Part shown: positions 8,432 through 15,836 of the stretch, piece after piece
How positions within the stretch are numbered: the stretch's first letter is position 1
How the letters are laid out: every line of letters begins with the position of its first letter
DNA from: Dehalococcoidia bacterium
GTDB taxonomy: Bacteria > Chloroflexota > Dehalococcoidia > Bin125
Assembly (NCBI GenBank): GCA_022825265.1
Contig: JAJDXE010000001.1
Span: 62,001-126,000, forward strand
DNA length: 64,000 bases
Direction of reading: 5' to 3'
Notes under the pieces: model-generated
The model's input: the letters and a program-made list of their open reading frames with translations, nothing else
Told to the model about the DNA's origin: nothing
Databases searched by the model: none
Translations under genes and position numbers: made by a program

Positions 8432-8752
8432 TTCCTCATCTCTGTCGTAGATCGACTCCGATTCACGCACGTCCTGCGATCCGGGATGCTCAATGCCCTC
8501 GTATGCATCAGAGCGACGGCGGATTCGTCGGACCTGGATGTGTCGTTCCGGTAGGACTGAGTAAATCACGCGCCAGCGACGGCCAGCCCGAGCCCTCCAG
8601 AGGTTCTGTTGATTCTCCAGATACAGATCCTGCGCGCGATCTGGTCCCGCTCGCAAGCGTTTGAGTACCCTGTTGACCTCTTCCTTGGAACGTGGACTCA
8701 GGCTTTGCAGGCTTCGCCGGGCCTCGTCATCGAATCCCAGCGAGTAGTTCAC
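8405..8752 (-). CDS. RelE/ParE-superfamily toxin of a toxin-antitoxin pair
   Basis: A 115-residue protein whose first 85 residues fit the RelE/ParE fold: FDDEARRSLQSLSPRSKEEV helix, LWRARAGRRWRVIYSVL and RHIQVRRIRRRSDAYEG. RelE-type toxins cleave ribosome-bound mRNA; ParE-type toxins act on gyrase. The strands rich in arginine favour RelE-like action, but this is inference. It overlaps the upstream antitoxin gene by 4 nt (ATGA), the usual arrangement for antitoxin-first operons. An acidic 30-residue C-terminal tail is unusual for this family. Confidence 0.75.
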   Translation of the reverse strand: MNYSLGFDDEARRSLQSLSPRSKEEVNRVLKRLRAGPDRAQDLYLENQQNLWRARAGRRWRVIYSVLPERHIQVRRIRRRSDAYEGIEHPGSQDVRESESIYDRDEESVPAATAD

Positions 8753-9120
8753 AGCCCACTCAAGAGTTCGTCTGCCTCATCTGGGAACTCTTCGGCAAGA
8801 CTGCGCATCACCTCTTCGTATGAGTGGCTGATCCCCTTCGCAGCCTGCTCCCGTGATATCCGTATGTCCTCTTCGTCCTCTTCGGGAGCGGACTCAAGGT
8901 CGAACTTCGCTTCGCGGATGATCTCCTGCATCTCGGGGTCACCCTCCCACTTGGCCAGACTTCGGGCTCGCCAAATCTCCGCCTCCTGCTCTCGCGACTT
9001 GGCGATGCGGAGCACCTCAAGCATCTCTGGATAATCGGCGAACACGCGCATCCGATGGGCACGCCAGTCTTCTCCTGGTCTCGGGCCCCACTCTTCCTTC
9101 GAGCGCTCCTCGGTCACCAT
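8749..9120 (-). CDS. Putative antitoxin partner of the RelE-like toxin
   Basis: A 123-residue, strongly charged protein with long acidic helices (DLESAPEEDEEDIRIS) and no membrane segment. It lies directly before the RelE/ParE-like gene with a 4-nt overlap, so it is the likely antitoxin by position and charge. A canonical DNA-binding motif (RHH, Phd or HTH) is not obvious, so autoregulation cannot be inferred. The start ATG 9120 has AGGGA upstream. Confidence 0.6.
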   Translation of the reverse strand: MVTEERSKEEWGPRPGEDWRAHRMRVFADYPEMLEVLRIAKSREQEAEIWRARSLAKWEGDPEMQEIIREAKFDLESAPEEDEEDIRISREQAAKGISHSYEEVMRSLAEEFPDEADELLSGL

Positions 9121-9159
9121 AGTGAATCCCTGTTCCTGCTCACCACGGTACCGACTCCA

Positions 9160-9546
9160 TCAGTCCTCGGTGACCTCGGTCAGTGAGTCTCGGCGGGTGA
9201 TCGCGAGGTGGGACATGGGCGAGCCGGTGTCGGCGGCTCCGTGGTAGTGTTCCTCGCCCGGCGGGATGATGGCGAAGTCGCCGACTGAGATGGTGTGCTC
9301 CTCGTCGGCGGTGCCGACTTTGCCGATTCCGGAGACGACGTAAAGCATCTGCTCGGAGGTGTGGGTGTGCATCTTGGTTCGGGCGCCAGCGCCGAACTGG
9401 ACGATGGCGAGATTAAAGTCGGCGTCGTCGGCCGCGTTTTGTCCGCCAATAGAGCCGGCCAGGGCTCGGACCCAGACGTTGCCGCCGGTGAAGATTGGGG
9501 CATTGGCCTGGTTGGTGTCGCCGTCGGATGATTTCGTTACGCGCAT
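9160..9546 (-). CDS. Cupin domain protein
   Basis: A 128-residue single-domain cupin. The metal-binding first motif is GAGARTKMHTHTSEQMLYVVSG and the second motif is PPGEEHYHGA, giving His/Glu ligands on a beta-barrel. Such small cupins are dioxygenases, isomerases or binding proteins. The start is placed at ATG 9546 (MRVTKSSDG); the open frame continues upstream only through a palindromic repeat. It follows the dienelactone-hydrolase gene on the same strand, separated by that repeat. Confidence 0.82.
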   Translation of the reverse strand: MRVTKSSDGDTNQANAPIFTGGNVWVRALAGSIGGQNAADDADFNLAIVQFGAGARTKMHTHTSEQMLYVVSGIGKVGTADEEHTISVGDFAIIPPGEEHYHGAADTGSPMSHLAITRRDSLTEVTED

Positions 9547-9579
9547 CAGAATCTGCCTTTCGCGTTTCCTCTTGTCGGA

Positions 9580-9631
9580 CCCCCCTCTGTCCCTGCGGGA
9601 CATCTCCCCCCGCAAGCGGGGGGAGAGAGGA
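9580..9631. repeat. Bipartite palindromic repeat, copy 1
   Basis: A CCCCCTCT lead is followed by a small palindrome (GTCCC-tgc-GGGAC) and then a C-rich/G-rich hairpin (CTCCCCCCG-caa-GCGGGGGGAG). The same architecture recurs at 15784, 49195 and 49590 with different stem bases. It sits between the dienelactone hydrolase and cupin genes. It resembles REP/MITE-like dispersed palindromes. Confidence 0.7.
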
Positions 9632-9634
9632 GCG

Positions 9635-10393
9635 TTAGCTGTTGGCTGCGATGAATGCCTGGATTCGCTCCCAGGCGTCGTTGCAGGCGTCGACATGTTC
9701 GTCGTAGGAGCGGTCGAAGAAGCTGTGGGGCGCGCCTTCGTAGGTGACGATCTCACGAGTGACGCCGCCAGCCTCGAGTGCAGCGTCCCACTCAGCGACG
9801 GCGTCGGCTGGGATGCTCTCGTCCGCGCCGCCCATCAGACCGAGGATGGCGCACTCAATGTCGGCGACGGTGGCTGATGGCGCCGGGCCGCCGTTGAGGC
9901 CTTCGGCGGTGGGACGACCGTAGAAGCCGATCGCGCCGGCGAGGCCGTGACCGGCCGAGGCCTGGAGCCAGCTATTGCTGCCGCCGAAGCAGAAGCCGAC
10001 GGTAAAGAGGGCGCGGTCGGCGTCGTTGGCGCGGAGCACGGCGGCGGCAGCTGCGGTGTCTGCGGCGATGCCTTCGGGCGTCGTGGCTCGCACGTGGGGC
10101 CAGAAATCGAACTCGGCGTCGCGCTTGGAAGCGCCTGCGGTGCGGCCGAAGTAGTCGATGGCGACGGCGTCGACGCCGATTTCGGCGAAGCGGATGGCGA
10201 GCTCTTCGTAGAAGCGGAAGAGTCCGCGCACGTCGGGGAGGATGACCATTCCGGGACCCGTCGGCGATTCCGCCCTGGCGTGGAAAGCAGCGAACTGGGT
10301 TCCGTCGGATGCGGTCAGGGTCAGATCTTCAACGTCGACGGCTGCTCCGGCGATTGGGGTGATCGCGGGCAGGGCGTCGTATCGGTGGCACAT
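9635..10393 (-). CDS. Dienelactone hydrolase family protein
   Basis: A 252-residue alpha/beta hydrolase. The nucleophile motif is GFCFGG (cysteine nucleophile, as in true dienelactone hydrolases), followed by the acid GGADESIP and the histidine APHSFF, giving a Cys-Asp-His triad. Dienelactone hydrolases open the lactone intermediate of chlorocatechol breakdown, but many relatives act on other esters. The start ATG 10393 has AAAGGA upstream. No other ring-cleavage pathway genes are adjacent, so a role in aromatic degradation is only possible. Confidence 0.87.
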   Translation of the reverse strand: MCHRYDALPAITPIAGAAVDVEDLTLTASDGTQFAAFHARAESPTGPGMVILPDVRGLFRFYEELAIRFAEIGVDAVAIDYFGRTAGASKRDAEFDFWPHVRATTPEGIAADTAAAAAVLRANDADRALFTVGFCFGGSNSWLQASAGHGLAGAIGFYGRPTAEGLNGGPAPSATVADIECAILGLMGGADESIPADAVAEWDAALEAGGVTREIVTYEGAPHSFFDRSYDEHVDACNDAWERIQAFIAANS

Positions 10394-10436
10394 GCGTGGT
10401 GTCCTTTCAGGTTGGACTGCTCAGCGTTGCGAGGAT

Positions 10437-10453
10437 AACCCGCTCGCCGGGTT
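10437..10453 (-). terminator. Short hairpin downstream of the CoA-transferase gene
   Basis: AACCCG (10437-10442) pairs perfectly with CGGGTT (10448-10453) around a 5-nt loop. It is about 20 nt past the stop of the minus-strand CoA-transferase gene. No strong T-run follows, so this is a weak terminator candidate. Confidence 0.35.
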
Positions 10454-10471
10454 TTCGGTTAGGGAACTGGC

Positions 10472-11710
10472 TCAGATGATGCCGGCTTCGCGCAGTTCCT
10501 GGCGTTCCGCTTCGTCGAGGCCGAGGAGGTCGCCGTAGACGTGGTCATCGTGTTCGCCTCGATTGGGGATTGGGGCAGTGATGGCGGCGGGGGTGCGCTC
10601 CATCTTCCAAGGGGCGCCGGTGTAGAGCGCGCCACCTCGGACGGGAGCGGCGGCTTCGGCGGTGAGGTCGATGTTGGCGTTGGTTAGGGCGGCGTAGTCT
10701 TCGTCGATCAGCAGCGCGGTGGGATCCATCATTGGGAAGGCAGGGACGCCGGCTGCCTGGAGCTGGATGCTGAGCTCCATGGCGTCGTGATTGCGTGTCC
10801 AGCTGGAGACGGCGGCGTCGAGCGCATCCTGGTCGTTGAGACGGCCGCGCATGGCCGCCCACTCAGGCTGGTCCAGGTGCGGCGCGAGTCCGCAGAGGGC
10901 CGACCATTCCTTGTCGCTGCGGACGACGATGGCCAGCCAGGCGTCGTCTCCCAATACGGGATAGACGCCGTGGGGCGCCATGGCGGAGCCTCTGTTGCCG
11001 CGTGGTCCGGCATCTCGGTCGTTGAGCAGCCAATCCATCAGCGGTTGCGCGGCGCGTTGGAGCGTGGCCTCGCCCTGGGCGAGGTCGATGAATTGTCCGC
11101 GGCCGGTGCGTTCGCGATGTTCGAGGGCGGCCAACACTGCAATGAAGGCGTGTCCGGCGGCTGTGGGGTCGAGGTCGGCGGTGTCCTCGCGCGGCTGTGG
11201 GTCGTCGGGATAGCCGAGCAGGGACTTGAGCCCGTAGAGCGCGGCCAGCGACGGGCCGTAGGTGACCAGGTTGCGCCACGGTCCTTCTGTCGCGCCGGAG
11301 GCAGAGAGGGCGACCATGATGATTCGCGGATTGACCTTGGAGAGCACGTCGTAGGAGAGCCCGAGCGAGGGCATGACGCGTGGGGAGAAGTTCTCCAGCA
11401 CGATGTCGGACTGTTCGATCAGCTTGAGGTACAGGTCGCGGCCACGCGGGTCGCCGAGGTGGATCGAGATCGATCTCTTTCCGCGGTCGAGGCCGTGAAA
11501 AGCGCGTGGATCGTCGACATCGGTTGAGCCGCGGTCGCCGCCGATTGAGCCGACCGGGGCGCGTTGACCGCCGATCGAGACACCGGAGAGTCGGTGTGGG
11601 GCGCCAACTTTGATCACCTCTGCGCCGAGGTCGGCGAGGAACATGCCGAGGAGTGGTCCGGCCCAGACGTGGCCGTGGTCGAGGACTCGGAGTCCGGCAA
11701 GCGGCGGCAT
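10472..11710 (-). CDS. CoA-transferase family III (CaiB/BaiF)
   Basis: A 412-residue family III CoA-transferase, which moves CoA between acyl-CoA and a free acid through an aspartyl-CoA anhydride. The N-terminal LAGLRVLDHGHVWAGPLLGM, FLADLGAEVIKV, IVLENFSPRV and the DLDPTAAG segment with the likely catalytic aspartate near residue 190 support this. The start ATG 11710 is preceded by GGAG at 10 nt; that ribosome site overlaps the stop codon of the upstream GIY-YIG gene. A TTG at 11734 is possible but lacks a binding site. Substrate unknown. Confidence 0.85.
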   Translation of the reverse strand: MPPLAGLRVLDHGHVWAGPLLGMFLADLGAEVIKVGAPHRLSGVSIGGQRAPVGSIGGDRGSTDVDDPRAFHGLDRGKRSISIHLGDPRGRDLYLKLIEQSDIVLENFSPRVMPSLGLSYDVLSKVNPRIIMVALSASGATEGPWRNLVTYGPSLAALYGLKSLLGYPDDPQPREDTADLDPTAAGHAFIAVLAALEHRERTGRGQFIDLAQGEATLQRAAQPLMDWLLNDRDAGPRGNRGSAMAPHGVYPVLGDDAWLAIVVRSDKEWSALCGLAPHLDQPEWAAMRGRLNDQDALDAAVSSWTRNHDAMELSIQLQAAGVPAFPMMDPTALLIDEDYAALTNANIDLTAEAAAPVRGGALYTGAPWKMERTPAAITAPIPNRGEHDDHVYGDLLGLDEAERQELREAGII

Positions 11711-11717
11711 CGAGGAA

Positions 11718-12392
11718 CTACTCCAGGTCATCAAGTCGACGTTTTGCCAAGTGCCTGAGGCGCTCTGCCTGAGTCAGTAGCGTCGTTCGCAAGCCCACCT
11801 GGACCCTACGCCTGCTGATTATGTCTGCAAGTCTGGCTATCGTTGCCGCGCGCTGTGCAACTCGAACATCTGGGTGTATTCGTCTCCGATAAACCTCGTC
11901 AGGAACGATGCGCACTCTGAGTGACCGCGGCAGTTCAACCAGGGGCGTTTCCGTCGGAACTTTCTCGTTGAGCACCGCCTGAAACTCTGAGTCCTCGAGC
12001 AACTGCGAATACGCTGTGAACTCCGCGGAAGCGAGCGGTCTTTTGGCCTCTTTGCTAATGGCCTCTCTCGCTTGTCGGCCATTGGCGGAATGCCAACGAT
12101 CATGGAAGCTCCAGAATGGCCACATCTCTATCTCTAGTACCTCAAAAGGGTCCAACACACTCATGGCCACGGCATCGGTACGCTGGTTTGTCAAGTGTCT
12201 TCGGATGCGCGTCCTTATGCCTTCAACAGTCTGGCCGACATAGATCGGTTCGCCATCGTAGTCATAGAACGCGTACACGCCGAATCTCGCGTCGCCGATG
12301 GCTCGGCCCGTTGCATCCAGCTGTCGGAATGCTTTGTCCAGCTGCTTAAGGATGGAGGTAACGTCGTCAGGCGGACCTTTCTTGGAGGACAT
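11718..12392 (-). CDS. GIY-YIG nuclease domain protein, probable restriction enzyme
   Basis: A 224-residue protein with a GIY-YIG fold: FGVYAFYDYDGEPIYVGQT (residues 37-55) followed by the arginine-rich helix RTRIRRHL. GIY-YIG domains cut DNA in homing, repair and some type II restriction enzymes. Its ATG overlaps the TGA of the Vsr-like gene by one base (TGATG), so translation is coupled. The operon begins with a C5 cytosine methyltransferase, and the natural reading is a restriction endonuclease of this system. The rest of the protein, helical and arginine-rich, is not a family I recognise and does not resemble Eco29kI outside the core. Confidence 0.7.
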   Translation of the reverse strand: MSSKKGPPDDVTSILKQLDKAFRQLDATGRAIGDARFGVYAFYDYDGEPIYVGQTVEGIRTRIRRHLTNQRTDAVAMSVLDPFEVLEIEMWPFWSFHDRWHSANGRQAREAISKEAKRPLASAEFTAYSQLLEDSEFQAVLNEKVPTETPLVELPRSLRVRIVPDEVYRRRIHPDVRVAQRAATIARLADIISRRRVQVGLRTTLLTQAERLRHLAKRRLDDLE

Positions 12393-12856
12393 CAGACTGA
12401 CCGATGCACTTCGATGCCTGGGGGCGGATAGGTCTCGAATCGACCTTGCGTCGCATCTTCGACGAAGTCCGCGATCACCGACACATCGCCAATGACAGCT
12501 CGATCCGTAACGCGGATCACGGTCCAACCGAGGTCGCCCAGCTCTCTATTGACGCGGTGATCTCGGTCCATGTTTCGCGCGATCTTGGTTCGCCAGTAAT
12601 CGGTCATCTCGGCGTAGCGTTCGGCGGTGTGCTTCTTGCCGTGCCAGAATTCCCCGTCAACGAAGATGGCGAGTTTGCGTCCGACCATCGCGATGTCAGG
12701 CCGTCCGGGTGCACGAGGGTAGTCGACGCGGTAGCGAAAACCGCGACGATAGAGTTCTTTCCGCAACGCCAGTTCGGGCTTGGTGTCCTTGCGTCGAATG
12801 CGACGCATTGTTTCGGAGCGTTGTTCGGCGGTGAACGGATCGCGGCGAGTCGCCAC
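12392..12856 (-). CDS. vsr: Vsr-like very-short-patch mismatch endonuclease
   Basis: A 154-residue member of the Vsr/EDxHD nuclease family. EQRSETMRRIRRKDTKPELALRKEL is the typical N-terminus, GRPDIAM holds the catalytic aspartate (Asp54), and FVDGEFWHGKK is the second active-site block. Vsr nicks at T:G mismatches that arise from deamination of 5-methylcytosine, so it fits next to a C5 methyltransferase. In E. coli-type Vsr that block reads FVHGCFWH with a zinc-binding cysteine; here His and Cys are replaced by Asp and Glu, so zinc binding is probably altered. The start is GTG 12856, with GGGAG upstream and only 4 nt after the methyltransferase stop. Confidence 0.83.
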   Translation of the reverse strand: MATRRDPFTAEQRSETMRRIRRKDTKPELALRKELYRRGFRYRVDYPRAPGRPDIAMVGRKLAIFVDGEFWHGKKHTAERYAEMTDYWRTKIARNMDRDHRVNRELGDLGWTVIRVTDRAVIGDVSVIADFVEDATQGRFETYPPPGIEVHRSV

Positions 12857-12860
12857 TTGG

Positions 12861-14021
12861 CTAGCTCCCAGCCGCGACGGCGTCGAGTGGATCGTTCGCG
12901 AAACGAGTCTGAACCGGTTCGCGCTGAGGGAGATCCTGGAGCAGGAATCCGAAGGCGTGGTTGACCAGCCATTTGACGGCCGGCACGCAGACAGCATCAC
13001 CAAATCCGCTTTGAGCTTGACGCCGGCCGACTGTGATGGGGAAGTCCCCGGCTCCCTGGAGTCGGGCGTACTCGCGCCCTGTCAAGGGACGGATCCGAGG
13101 CCTGCCAGAGCGGCAGTCCACGAGGAATTGGACGCTGCTACCACCATTCGCCGTTCGCAGGCATCCCGCGATGCTGTCGCTTCGAAGCTCACCGACCGTC
13201 CGTCCCTGGCGCACACGGCGATACATCGTTGCCACGCCGTCTCGTGTGCCAAGCAACAGTGCTCCGACCCGCGACGCATGACGGTCGTGCATGGCGAGAG
13301 TTCGTACCTGTTCCTCAGCCCACCAGGATTCGTGATTGGCCGGAATGTCATCCAAGATGTCGATCAAGCGCTTTGGTGATGTGTGCGGCGGCTCCGGCAA
13401 GGGCAGCTCAACTAATGGCAGACTGCGATGCTCGCCCTGGAATCTGCGAATCGCCGTGTTGCGTAGTCGGGTCACCTCGCCTGTTGGCGGGAATGCGTGA
13501 GTGGCGAGATCCTCGCGCAGCGCGATCAAGAACAAGCGCGGGCGGCTCTGCGGCGTGAACCATTTCGCGTCTACGACTGCGAGATCGATTCGGTAGCCCA
13601 GATCGCTAATGCGCCCGCAGACCTCGGCGAGGTCACGTCCGCCGTGTGAAGTGACGAACCCGGTGACGTTTTCCAGGAGCAGGGCCTTTGGCGCCGTCCA
13701 TTTCGCCACGTAGTCGGCGGTGAGTTCGAGGAAGGGCCAGATGGTACCGGAGTGTTCGCCGTCGAGCCCGCGCCTGTTGCCGGCAAGCGAGAGGTCGATA
13801 CAGGGAAAGGAGGCGGTGAGTAGATCGAGATCGTTGGGCAGGTCGTCGACGGTGAGGTTGTTGATGTCGTCGACAACCAAGTGGTCGTGGCCGAAGCGGT
13901 CGGCGTACATTCTCGCTTTGTCCGGGGCGATGTCGTTGGCGAAGACGCAGCTCCAACCGAGCGGCTCGATCGCCTCGCGAACCAATCCAATGCCAGAGAA
14001 AAACTCCGCGAACCGCTGCAT
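12861..14021 (-). CDS. DNA (cytosine-5-)-methyltransferase
   Basis: A 386-residue C5 methyltransferase that would protect or mark a specific DNA site using S-adenosylmethionine. Motif I is FAEFFSGIGLVREA, motif IV SFPCIDLSLAGNRRGL with catalytic Cys74, motif VI LLLENVTG, motif VIII WFTPQSRPRLFLIA, then a target-recognition region, motif IX RPLTGREYARLQG and motif X GFGDAVCVPAVKWLV. All ten-motif order and length are normal, so the enzyme looks active. It is the first gene of an operon with vsr and a GIY-YIG nuclease. The start ATG 14021 has AGGGGA upstream. The recognition site cannot be read from the sequence. Confidence 0.92.
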   Translation of the reverse strand: MQRFAEFFSGIGLVREAIEPLGWSCVFANDIAPDKARMYADRFGHDHLVVDDINNLTVDDLPNDLDLLTASFPCIDLSLAGNRRGLDGEHSGTIWPFLELTADYVAKWTAPKALLLENVTGFVTSHGGRDLAEVCGRISDLGYRIDLAVVDAKWFTPQSRPRLFLIALREDLATHAFPPTGEVTRLRNTAIRRFQGEHRSLPLVELPLPEPPHTSPKRLIDILDDIPANHESWWAEEQVRTLAMHDRHASRVGALLLGTRDGVATMYRRVRQGRTVGELRSDSIAGCLRTANGGSSVQFLVDCRSGRPRIRPLTGREYARLQGAGDFPITVGRRQAQSGFGDAVCVPAVKWLVNHAFGFLLQDLPQREPVQTRFANDPLDAVAAGS

Positions 14022-14111
14022 TATGTCCCCTGTCGCCGCATGTTACTGCCATTAGCGCATTGTACAAGCGTTCTGTTGATGGACGCTACTCTGCGCTAGG
14101 AGGCCGATTTC

Positions 14112-14936
14112 ATGCGCATTACGTTTTGTGGGTCGGGGGCTGGGGCGGCGGTGAATCCTCGTCGGGGAGCTTCATCGATTCATCTGGCTCATGGGGATGC
14201 TCGGGTGCTGGTCGACACGGGGCCCGGGTTCATGGAGCGGATGGCGGATGCGGGGTTGGATGCGGACGCGGTCTCGGGTGTGGTGTTTTCTCATCTGCAC
14301 TTCGACCATGCGATGGGTGTGGTCGAGCTGTTCAGCCGGTTGATTGTGCGTCATGGTCCGCCGGTGACGGTGTATGGGCCTCGGGATACGGACACGTACA
14401 TCGAGGCGGCGCTCGGTTTTGCGCGGGTCAATTCGACCAGCGACTTCATCCAGCGCTGGCTGGATGGGGTTTCCGTCGAGCTGACGCGGCCGGGCGACGA
14501 GCGTGAGATTGGCGGGATGGACGTGCGGTCCGTGGAAGTGCCGCATGCGCCCTACCTGGAATGTCTGGCGCGGCGGTTTGAGGCGGGCGGGCGATCGCTG
14601 GTGTACACGGGCGACACCACCTACGCGCCCGACGCGCTAGTCCCGCTGGCCGATGGGGCGGACGTGCTGGTGCACGAGGCGTACACGGAGTCGTGCCTGG
14701 CGCGGATGGCGGAGGGGCTGTCGGAGTCGGCGCGGGCGGGTCTGTATCGCGGGGTAGGGGGGACACACTCGACGGCGGAGTCGGCGGGTCGGATTGCCCG
14801 CGATGCGGGTGTGCGGACGCTGGTTCTGACGCATTTGATGCCGCTCGAGCGTGACTGGGAGCTGGTCGAAGATGCTCGGCGGGCGTTCGACGGCACGATC
14901 GTTGTGGCGTCGGACGGTCTCTCCCTGGATGTATGA
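14112..14936 (+). CDS. MBL-fold metallo-hydrolase (RNase Z-like subgroup)
   Basis: A 274-residue metallo-beta-lactamase-fold hydrolase. Metal ligands are in HLHFDH (residues 61-66), the later aspartate in YTGDTTY and the histidine of LTHLMP; the N-terminus ITFCGSGAG is typical of the RNase Z/arylsulfatase subgroup. Relatives process tRNA 3' ends or hydrolyse phosphodiesters and sulfates; which applies here is not clear. AGGAGG precedes the ATG. It starts a short plus-strand run with the VOC and SRPBCC genes. Confidence 0.87.
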   Translation: MRITFCGSGAGAAVNPRRGASSIHLAHGDARVLVDTGPGFMERMADAGLDADAVSGVVFSHLHFDHAMGVVELFSRLIVRHGPPVTVYGPRDTDTYIEAALGFARVNSTSDFIQRWLDGVSVELTRPGDEREIGGMDVRSVEVPHAPYLECLARRFEAGGRSLVYTGDTTYAPDALVPLADGADVLVHEAYTESCLARMAEGLSESARAGLYRGVGGTHSTAESAGRIARDAGVRTLVLTHLMPLERDWELVEDARRAFDGTIVVASDGLSLDV

Positions 14937-14944
14937 GGTAGGCG

Positions 14945-15313
14945 ATGGAAGTCCGCGAGCTGACGATCATGGTCGGGACCGACCAGCCGGAGGCGATGGC
15001 GCGGTTCTACGGGGAGACGCTGGGTCTGCAGCGGGTGTCGAAGTTTCGTGATCCGGTGTTTGAGGCGGCGGGAGGGTTCATTCGGATCCTGGACCATTCT
15101 GAGATCTCGGGACCGACCGTGGAGCCGGCGCGGATGCAGATCAATCTGTTCGTTGATGATGTCGGGAGTGAGTTTCGGCGCGTGATGTCGAGCGATCCGA
15201 GCGTCCGGGTTCACCGGGAGCCAGAACGGGAGTCGTGGGGCGGCGAGGTGGCGACGCTGCTCGATCCGGATGGGAACTTTGTGCAACTGCTGGAGCTGGT
15301 CGCCGACGAGTGA
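14945..15313 (+). CDS. VOC superfamily (glyoxalase-like) protein
   Basis: A 122-residue vicinal-oxygen-chelate protein: a betaalphabetabetabeta module starting MEVRELTIMVGTDQPEAMARFYGETLGLQ and ending LLDPDGNFVQLLEL, where the last glutamate region is a usual metal ligand. Eight nucleotides separate it from the MBL gene, so they are likely co-transcribed. Function cannot be fixed: glyoxalase, dioxygenase and resistance proteins share this fold. Confidence 0.83.
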   Translation: MEVRELTIMVGTDQPEAMARFYGETLGLQRVSKFRDPVFEAAGGFIRILDHSEISGPTVEPARMQINLFVDDVGSEFRRVMSSDPSVRVHREPERESWGGEVATLLDPDGNFVQLLELVADE

Positions 15314-15341
15314 CCGCGATCGAGGCCCTTGGAGGCTTGCT

Positions 15342-15767
15342 ATGGCAAAGACAATCTCGGTCAGTGAGACGATCAATCGGCCGCCCGATGAGGTGTGGTC
15401 GGTTTTGACGGACTGGCCCAGGGCAGTTCGTTGGATGAACGGGATTGAGTCGATGTCGATCGAGGGTGAGACGGTAGCGGGTGCGCGTGTGCGATTTCAT
15501 ACCCGGGGTCAGGACCGTGACTCGGTGATCGCTCACTGCGAGGCTGGGCGATCAATCACCTTGCGTTCTCAGCAAGGTGGGGTGACTGCCGATTACACGT
15601 ACTCGATTGAGGCGGTTGGGGACTCGAGCAGTCGGGTCAGTCTGGAGGCGGAGTGTCGGTTCAGCGGGCTGCAGTACCTGTTGCTGGGGCCGCTGATCCG
15701 GTTTGCGATTCGGCGGACGGACGGTGGGCAGATAGCGGCTCTGAAGCGGGTGATCGAGGGGGAATAG
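15342..15767 (+). CDS. SRPBCC (START-like) ligand-binding protein
   Basis: A 141-residue protein with the polyketide-cyclase/START-like pattern: SVSETINRPPDEVWSVLTDW at the N-terminus, a central beta-sheet and a long C-terminal helix ending GGQIAALKRVIEGE. These domains form a hydrophobic cavity for small ligands. The start ATG 15342 has GGAGG upstream. It follows the VOC gene by 28 nt. Confidence 0.83.
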   Translation: MAKTISVSETINRPPDEVWSVLTDWPRAVRWMNGIESMSIEGETVAGARVRFHTRGQDRDSVIAHCEAGRSITLRSQQGGVTADYTYSIEAVGDSSSRVSLEAECRFSGLQYLLLGPLIRFAIRRTDGGQIAALKRVIEGE

Positions 15768-15783
15768 CAGCGCGGAGACCGGA

Positions 15784-15826
15784 CCCCCTCAGGCGCTTCG
15801 CGCCAGCTCCCCCTGCGAGGGGGAGC
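15784..15826. repeat. Bipartite palindromic repeat, copy 2
   Basis: The same layout as copy 1 with different stem bases: CCCCTCA, then GGCGC-ttc-GCGCC, then GCTCCCCCT-gcg-AGGGGGAGC. It lies between the convergent SRPBCC and thyX genes and could act as a bidirectional terminator. Confidence 0.7.
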
Positions 15827-15836
15827 AAATGATTCA

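Noticed and set aside
11718..12392. Assignment of the GIY-YIG protein to Eco29kI
   Set aside because: Only the GIY-YIG core is shared; the flanking Eco29kI blocks are not seen.
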